The notes below the pieces were generated by a model. That model worked only from the letters and a program-made list of their open reading frames with translations. It did not search any database and had not been told where the DNA came from. This document shows positions 58,948 through 64,000 of a stretch of 64,000 bases of DNA, one piece after another. How positions within the stretch are numbered: the first letter of the stretch is position 1; each line of letters opens with the position of its first letter. The DNA is taken from contig NZ_JALIQP010000004.1 in assembly GCF_023566055.1 (NCBI RefSeq), forward strand, positions 62,001 to 126,000, read 5' to 3'. This DNA is from Halosolutus amylolyticus (lineage in GTDB: Archaea > Halobacteriota > Halobacteria > Halobacteriales > Natrialbaceae). Both the position numbers and the translations under genes were made by a program.

Positions 58948-59607
58948 TTACTCGTCCGCCGCGACGACCGGCGGCAGTTCGGCGAGCGAGTCGAGTCGAT
59001 ACGTCGCCTCCGCACCGCCCGCGCCGGCCTCGTCCTCCCGCACGAGCAGTGCCGAATCGATCCCCGCGTTGTGGGCCGCCCGCACGTCGACCGCCCGATC
59101 GCCGACGTACAGCGCGTCGTCGGCGTCCAGCGAGTCCATCGCGGCGTGGATGTTCCGGGGATCGGGTTTGCGGCGAGCGAGGCCGTCCGGCGTCAGGGGA
59201 CAGCCGTGGACGGTCTCGAACAGCGATCGGAGTCCGAATCGATCGAGGACCGTCGAGACGACGCCCGGGTGGTTGTCGCTGACGATCCCGAGCGGGTGGT
59301 CGAGCGATCGCACGGTCGAGACGTCGTCGTACACCGATCGCAGGCCGCGCTCGATCGCCTCCCGTTGCGTTCGGACGAGTTCCCGCGCCGCCCGCGAACA
59401 GAACGCGTCGGTGTCGATGCCGAGGCTGCGACACCGTTCGGTGAGCGAGTCGAAGTCACCGGCGACGAGCGCGAGCAGGGTCTCGCGGGACGGGCCCGAC
59501 GCGCCGAGTGCGTCGTAGGTGCGTCCGACCGCGTCGGAGAGCCGCTCTCGCGAGGGGGTCTCGACGACGACCCCATCGAAGTCGAACAGGACCGCGTCGT
59601 ACTGCAT
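58948..59607 (-). CDS. HAD-superfamily phosphatase
   Basis: 219 aa. HAD motif I: DAVLFDFDGVVVETP (DxD nucleophile near 8-10). Cap domain near 15-80. Motif III near DGLARRKPDPRNI, motif IV in ALYVGDRAVDVRAAHNAG. Length and order as in phosphoglycolate phosphatase-like or beta-phosphoglucomutase-like enzymes. Hydrolyses a small phosphorylated metabolite. Confidence 0.88.
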   Translation of the reverse strand: MQYDAVLFDFDGVVVETPSRERLSDAVGRTYDALGASGPSRETLLALVAGDFDSLTERCRSLGIDTDAFCSRAARELVRTQREAIERGLRSVYDDVSTVRSLDHPLGIVSDNHPGVVSTVLDRFGLRSLFETVHGCPLTPDGLARRKPDPRNIHAAMDSLDADDALYVGDRAVDVRAAHNAGIDSALLVREDEAGAGGAEATYRLDSLAELPPVVAADE

Positions 59608-59676
59608 GCTGGTTCGTTCTCGTCGGCCAACACTCTTAAGAATAGGCGATTCGCTCTCGGCGACTACGGTGGCCGG

Positions 59677-59958
59677 CTAGCCGCCGTACACGGACGGAAC
59701 CAGCCGAATGACGGACTCGCTCTCGATGGGCGTCTCGACTCCATTCAGGTGGGTGACGTTTTTCTTGTCCCTGGTCACGACGGTCTCCCCGACCAGTCCC
59801 TCGCCGTCGGGTGCGACCAGTCGCCCGTCGAGCGACGGGTACGCCGTCTCGAGGTCGGTCAGCAGTTCCCCGACGGTTTCGGCGTCGGTCCCGAACTGGA
59901 CCGTCTTCTCACCGACGGCCTCGCGGAACGGGCCGAAAAAGACGCATTCGACTTGCAC
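59677..59958 (-). CDS. MoaD/SAMP-type ubiquitin-like sulfur carrier
   Basis: 93 aa, beta-grasp fold. It ends in SVYGG, the Gly-Gly needed for thiocarboxylate or isopeptide formation. ECVFFGPFREAVGEKTVQFGTDAETVGELLTDLETAYPSL is the first half; VTHLNGVETPIESESVIRLVPS the second, with the LV/IR-L-x-P motif. In haloarchaea such proteins act both in molybdopterin synthesis and in sampylation. The tungsten-pterin enzyme nearby makes the cofactor role attractive. Confidence 0.87.
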   Translation of the reverse strand: MQVECVFFGPFREAVGEKTVQFGTDAETVGELLTDLETAYPSLDGRLVAPDGEGLVGETVVTRDKKNVTHLNGVETPIESESVIRLVPSVYGG

Positions 59959-60149
59959 ACGTCGGAATAGCGCGCAATACGTCTTGTAACCGACGGTTCA
60001 GGTTCGCCTCGCCCGGGTACTCGAACCCGACGTGGACTGTTGCTTCCGTTCACGAATCGCACGGATCAGTGGCCGCCTTTTTCTCACAAACCAGTTACAA
60101 ATCACAAAAACAGTTATTACCTCCTATAACATCACTCGGGGTGTAATTC

Positions 60150-61505
60150 ATGCTGGAGAACACGCGGACTCGACGAACGCTACTGAAAGGGATCGGTGCA
60201 GGTGGGCTCACGCTCACGTTCGCGGGCCTCGTATCCGCGGACGGCGAGCAGCAGTATCTCGTCCGGGGAAGTACCGGTATCGTGCGGCAGGTTCGCCGTC
60301 GCGGGTATTCCGTCGAACACAGCCTCGCCGACGGGAAGGTGCTCGTCGTCGTCGGTGAACCGGAGGCCAGTGACGACCTCGAGGGAATCGACGACGTTTC
60401 GACTGCAGTTCCGGACTTCGAGTTCGAACTCGAGGAACCGGAACTGTCCGCGTCGGCCGACGTCGACGTGGGTGACGACGATAGCGGGCCAGGGAAGGGC
60501 AAGGCGAAGGGCCACGACGACGGCTCGGACGACACGGACGAAGACGACTGGCCGGCGCTGTTCGACCAGCAGTGGGACAAACGCGTCACGGCCGCCGACG
60601 AGGCCCAGGGATGGGCCACCGGAGACGGTCGACGGCTGGCGATCATCGACACCGGCATCGACCACACTCACCAGGACCTCGGGAACGTAAACACCGACGC
60701 GAGCGTCTCCATCATCGGGGGCGAGATCGGCGACCACACCGGCGACTCGGGCGACCACGGGACCCACGTCGCCGGGATCACGGCGGCGACCGGCGAGGTC
60801 GGCGTGATCGGTACGGCACCGGACGCCGAGCTCGTTTCCATACGGGTCTTCGGGGAGGAAGGCGGCGCGACGTTCGGTGATATCCTCATCGCGATGGAGT
60901 ACGCCGCAGACGTCGGCGCGGACGCGGCGAACATGAGTCTCGGGACGCCGCCGATCCCGCCGCAGGGCAACGCCGAGCAGTACCGGCGCGTGATGGAACC
61001 CGTCGCGCAGGCTGTCACCTCGCGGGGCACCTTGCTCGTCGGGAGCGCCGGAAACAGCGACGCGAACCTCCAGCAGGGCGGCTCTTTCACGCTCCCGAAC
61101 AGCCTCTCGGGCGTGACGAGCATCAGCGCGACCGGCCCGAACGACGAGCGGACGTTCTACTCCAACTACGGCACCAACGAGATCGACGTCGGTGCTCCCG
61201 GCGGTGGGTACGAGACGTTCGAGAAGACCGTCTCGGAAGACGAGGACGAGGTGGAGTGGCCCTTCCCGACGAACCTCGTGCTCTCGACAGTCCCGGGAGA
61301 CGGCTACGATTGGAAAGCCGGGACGTCGATGGCCGCGCCGCAGGTCACCGGCACTGTGGGCCTCGTCCGGGAGCGGTACCCCGATACGACCGCGAAACAG
61401 GTCGAGAAGTACATCAAACAGGGTGCCGACCTCGTGAGCGGCAACAGCGATCCCGACCTGGGCGCTGGCCGTCTCAACGCGAAAGACGCGCTGGACGTCG
61501 AGTAG
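60150..61505 (+). CDS. Tat-exported subtilisin-like serine protease (halolysin type)
   Basis: 451 aa. Tat signal TRRTLLKGIGAGGLTLTFAGLVSA. Propeptide about 30-150, acidic. S8 catalytic triad: Asp near 168 in AIIDTGIDH, His near 205 in GDHGTHVAG, Ser near 393 in GTSMAAPQ; oxyanion Asn near 299 in SAGNSD. An acidic linker about 110-135 (DDDSGPGKGKAKGHDDGSDDTDEDD) lies before the catalytic domain. Secreted protease. Only about 60-75 residues follow the active Ser, so the C-terminal domain of some halolysins is missing. Confidence 0.92.
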   Translation: MLENTRTRRTLLKGIGAGGLTLTFAGLVSADGEQQYLVRGSTGIVRQVRRRGYSVEHSLADGKVLVVVGEPEASDDLEGIDDVSTAVPDFEFELEEPELSASADVDVGDDDSGPGKGKAKGHDDGSDDTDEDDWPALFDQQWDKRVTAADEAQGWATGDGRRLAIIDTGIDHTHQDLGNVNTDASVSIIGGEIGDHTGDSGDHGTHVAGITAATGEVGVIGTAPDAELVSIRVFGEEGGATFGDILIAMEYAADVGADAANMSLGTPPIPPQGNAEQYRRVMEPVAQAVTSRGTLLVGSAGNSDANLQQGGSFTLPNSLSGVTSISATGPNDERTFYSNYGTNEIDVGAPGGGYETFEKTVSEDEDEVEWPFPTNLVLSTVPGDGYDWKAGTSMAAPQVTGTVGLVRERYPDTTAKQVEKYIKQGADLVSGNSDPDLGAGRLNAKDALDVE

Positions 61506-61815
61506 CGACTCACCGATCGAGAAACGATCGCACGGTCGCGTCGAACGATCCTCGAACGCCTCAGGACGGCGTCAGCCGGTCCCATAGCGACTTCATCTCG
61601 GACGCCGTCGAGAGCGTCCGGCGACCCGATCAGACGTGGGATGCGGCAATCGCCCTGGTTCGTCGGTCCCTGCTCGAAGCACTGGCGACGCCGTCAGCGG
61701 TTCGCTCGAGCGGCCGATGGACCGCGACGAGCGACGATGTACTCGATCACTGTCGCTCGTCGGCTGCTGACTCGGGAGGCCCCCCCAACAGGCGAGTTAG
61801 TCCATCGAGAACGCG
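61506..61815. other. 310-bp convergent intergenic region
   Basis: Between the protease and FilR1-type gene, both ending here. ORFs in this stretch have no coding bias. No terminal hairpin of the palindromic families is present. Confidence 0.4.
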
Positions 61816-62727
61816 TCACCGGATCGAATCCGTCCGCTCGTCGAGTGGCTCGGAATCCGCCCTGACCGAGGCATAGACCCGGGTCGCCCACTCACACGCG
61901 ATCGGTGCATCCGTATCGACGATCACCTGCATGAGTCCAGTGCTCTCGTCGTACCCCCCGATTCCGACGCATTCGTCGAAGATAGCGAGGCCGTACGGCA
62001 GTTCGTCACGCGTCCTGAGGGCCAGGTGTCCGCGATCGATCGCTTCCCGGGCGCGCTCCGGATACGACTCGAGGAGTTTCTCGACGGTGTGTGGCAGGTA
62101 GATGATTTCGGTGTCGGTTTCTTCGAATATCTGCCGGTGGAACTCGCCGAGAACGAGCGGCGCCATATGCGTCGTGTTGAACCCCCGGAACGACTCCGAC
62201 TCGTCGACGAGCGAGACGAACCGTTCGACCGGACTGTACGGAGTATCCCGTTCCGCAACGGTGATCGTCGCATCCGCGAACGGTTCGACGACGAATTCCC
62301 GGTGATCGTCGCAGATGACGTCGAGAAGCGGGGTTAGTCTGTGCGCGGTCCGTACGTTTGTCTCGAACCGGAGTACCTCCTCTGCGATGACCTCGCCGCG
62401 CCACGTCAACTCGAATCGGCCATCGACTTTCTCGACGAATCCCTGCTCGTCGAGCCACTGCGTGTAGCGGTGGCTCGTCGCCTGCGAGACGTCGAGTCGT
62501 GCTTCGATCTCTCTGCGATCGAGCGGTTCCTCCAACAGTGTTTCGAGGACCGGGCCGTGCCGGACGATGTCGCCGAGCAGATCCGTGTCGACGCGACTGT
62601 CCGCGTCCTCCAGGCGCTGGCCGAGATACCGACGATTCCGCTCGTTTTCCAGGATGGCCTCGAAGACCGGCGACCCCGGTGGTGGCTGCCGATCCTCGGC
62701 GGTCCGTTCGTCTCGATCGAGAACCAT
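61816..62727 (-). CDS. Winged-helix regulator of the FilR1/DUF1724 type
   Basis: 303 aa. wHTH near 45-110 (HGPVLETLLEEPLDRREIEARLDVSQATSHRYTQWLDEQGFVEKVDGRFELTWRGEVI), then PF08350-like domain about 165-290 with SESFRGFNTTHMAPLVLGEF and RGHLALRTRDELPYGLAIFDECVGIGGYDESTGLMQVIVDTDAP. A paralogue of 30526-31332. It lies divergent from the FAD enzyme at 62877, whose promoter it may control (inference). Confidence 0.86.
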   Translation of the reverse strand: MVLDRDERTAEDRQPPPGSPVFEAILENERNRRYLGQRLEDADSRVDTDLLGDIVRHGPVLETLLEEPLDRREIEARLDVSQATSHRYTQWLDEQGFVEKVDGRFELTWRGEVIAEEVLRFETNVRTAHRLTPLLDVICDDHREFVVEPFADATITVAERDTPYSPVERFVSLVDESESFRGFNTTHMAPLVLGEFHRQIFEETDTEIIYLPHTVEKLLESYPERAREAIDRGHLALRTRDELPYGLAIFDECVGIGGYDESTGLMQVIVDTDAPIACEWATRVYASVRADSEPLDERTDSIR

Positions 62728-62876
62728 GTGACTTTCTGGCTAGGGATGCGATGGCAATGGTAGTAACTCTATCCTGTACATCCCCCGAAAGACGTCTCAC
62801 TCCCTGAAACGGTACTCTCTCCGCCGAACGCTGTTCGATAGGTGAGGCCAACGTCCGCCACGACGTATGCGTTGGC

Positions 62877-64000
62877 ATGGCACACGATCCGATCGGCGTC
62901 GACGAGATCGAACCGTTCGAGGCGGCGCTTCACGGACCCGTAATTCGACCTTCCGACGAAAATTACGATCATACGCGCGCGGTGTGGAACGGGATGATCG
63001 ACAAATACCCGGCCGTGATCGCCCGCTGTCGGGGCGTCGCCGACGTCATCAACGCGGTGAATTTCGCCCGCGACCGCGATCTTCTCGTGGCGGTTCGGGG
63101 TGGCGGACACAACGTCGCCGGGAGTGCCGTCTGCGACGACGGACTCGTCATCGATCTCTCGGAGATGAGGGGCGTCTGGGTAGATCCTGACGCGCGGACG
63201 GCGTGGGTCCAGGGCGGGGCCACGTGGGCGGACGTGGACCACGAAACCCAGGCGTTCGGGTTGGCAACGCCCGGCGGTCTCGTCTCGGAGACGGGCGTCG
63301 CGGGACTGACGCTGGGTGGCGGACTCGGCCACCTCCGCTGCAAGTACGGCCTGTCGTGTGACAACCTCGCCTCGATCGACCTGGTCACCGCGGACGGCGA
63401 CTACCTGACCGCCAGCGCGGACGAGCACGAGGAATTGTTCTGGGGCCTCCGTGGCGGTGGCGGCAACTTCGGAGTAGTCACCGGCTTCGAGTTCGACCTC
63501 CACCCGGTCGGACCCGAGGTAGCGACCTGCCTGGTGTTCTATCCAGGTGACCGGCTGGCCGAGTGTCTCCGCGCCTACCGCGAGTACGTGGCGTCGGCTC
63601 CCGCCGAAGTCAGCACGCTCACGACGGCGGGCGTGATGCCCGACGAGGAACTGTTCCCGGCGGACGCGGTGAACGAGCCCAAGATCGGCGTCCTGGGCTG
63701 TTACGCGGGGTCGATCGAGGAAGGCGAGCGCGTGCTGAGACCGCTCCGGGAGATCGACGACCCGATCGCCGATTTCAGCGGGGCGATGCCGTACGTGGAA
63801 TTGCAGCAACTCTTCGACGAGGACTACCCCGACGGGATGCGCTACCACTGGAAGTCGCTGTACCTCGACGGCCTCTCGGAGTCCGCCATCGAGCGACTCG
63901 CCTACTGGACCGACGTCGCGCCCTCTCCGCTCTCGACGGTCGACGTCTGGCAGTTAGGCGGTGCGATCGAACGGGCCGACGTCGAGGAGAGCGCGTTCGC
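62877..64000 (+). CDS. BBE-type FAD-linked oxidoreductase, 3' part beyond window
   Basis: At least 374 residues; the frame is open to the window edge. MAHDPIGVDEIEPFEAALHGP, then VAVRGGGHNVAGSAVCDDGLVIDLSEM, the PP-loop of PCMH oxidases with the His of GGGHN as covalent FAD site; GLTLGGGLGHLRCKYGLSCDN and RGGGGNFGVVTGFEF follow. Related to berberine-bridge or 6-hydroxynicotine oxidase-like enzymes. Substrate unknown. The C-terminal FAD-binding part continues beyond the window. Confidence 0.88.
   Translation, partial: MAHDPIGVDEIEPFEAALHGPVIRPSDENYDHTRAVWNGMIDKYPAVIARCRGVADVINAVNFARDRDLLVAVRGGGHNVAGSAVCDDGLVIDLSEMRGVWVDPDARTAWVQGGATWADVDHETQAFGLATPGGLVSETGVAGLTLGGGLGHLRCKYGLSCDNLASIDLVTADGDYLTASADEHEELFWGLRGGGGNFGVVTGFEFDLHPVGPEVATCLVFYPGDRLAECLRAYREYVASAPAEVSTLTTAGVMPDEELFPADAVNEPKIGVLGCYAGSIEEGERVLRPLREIDDPIADFSGAMPYVELQQLFDEDYPDGMRYHWKSLYLDGLSESAIERLAYWTDVAPSPLSTVDVWQLGGAIERADVEESAF

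Noticed and set aside
1-64000. CRISPR array or leader
   Set aside because: No regularly spaced direct repeats of 25-40 bp; the palindromic elements are kilobases apart.

Overview
The window is haloarchaeal chromosome (class Halobacteria). It is very GC-rich and dense in CGATCG-type words, the proteins are strongly acidic, and starts are often leaderless with a TATA box about 25-30 bases before the ATG. Haloarchaeal families recur: HalOD1 output domains, Bat-type HTH_10 regulators, multi-PAS kinases, DUF6517 Tat lipoproteins, PilA pilins and F420-dependent oxidoreductases. A Natrialbales-type genome is plausible, but that is an impression only.

Region 1 (1 to about 7290) is an accessory island. 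I read it as the integrase-proximal part of a provirus resembling the temperate pleolipoviruses. It has a truncated spike-like surface protein, two small membrane proteins, an AbrB-like regulator behind an inverted-repeat operator, two tandem type IV pilins, an HTH protein with a degenerate LAGLIDADG-like core, a PhiH1-type repressor, and a chain of overlapping small genes ending in a tyrosine integrase. Inside it sits an AT-richer 828-bp segment (3880-4707) bounded by 13-bp inverted repeats and carrying a PD-(D/E)XK nuclease-like gene plus tiny membrane ORFs. A second segment of nearly the same size with the same terminal motif but different cargo lies at 29591-30409.

Region 2 (7.5-36 kb) is mostly core and signalling genes: a seven-PAS histidine kinase, orphan HalOD1 proteins, small zinc proteins, GNAT acetyltransferases, an OLA1/YchF-type GTPase, a UbiA prenyltransferase, a ThDP enzyme, a 7TM-PAS kinase, a GlcD/Dld-type FAD oxidase, a sulfatase, an LLM oxidoreductase, EamA and MFS transporters and an aminotransferase.

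Region 3 (36-64 kb) is rich in redox and acyl-CoA metabolism: fixABCX electron-transfer flavoprotein genes, a P-loop-less Mrp/NBP35-like protein, a 2-oxoacid:ferredoxin oxidoreductase (two genes) divergent from an FNR-like flavoprotein, methylmalonyl-CoA epimerase and mutase large subunit, an AOR-family tungsten enzyme with a MoaD/SAMP-type protein nearby, a Vms1-like release factor homologue, an S9 peptidase, a Tat-exported subtilase, and a BBE-type FAD enzyme running off the right edge.

The most unusual signal is a set of six 83-85 bp nested palindromic elements (11996, 23092, 36116, 43747, 49244, 57804). They share size, outer arms, conserved unpaired spacers and a base-paired inner stem whose sequence differs between subfamilies. 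Four of the six sit between convergent genes and two supply the stop codon of the upstream gene. I recognised no tRNA, rRNA or CRISPR array.
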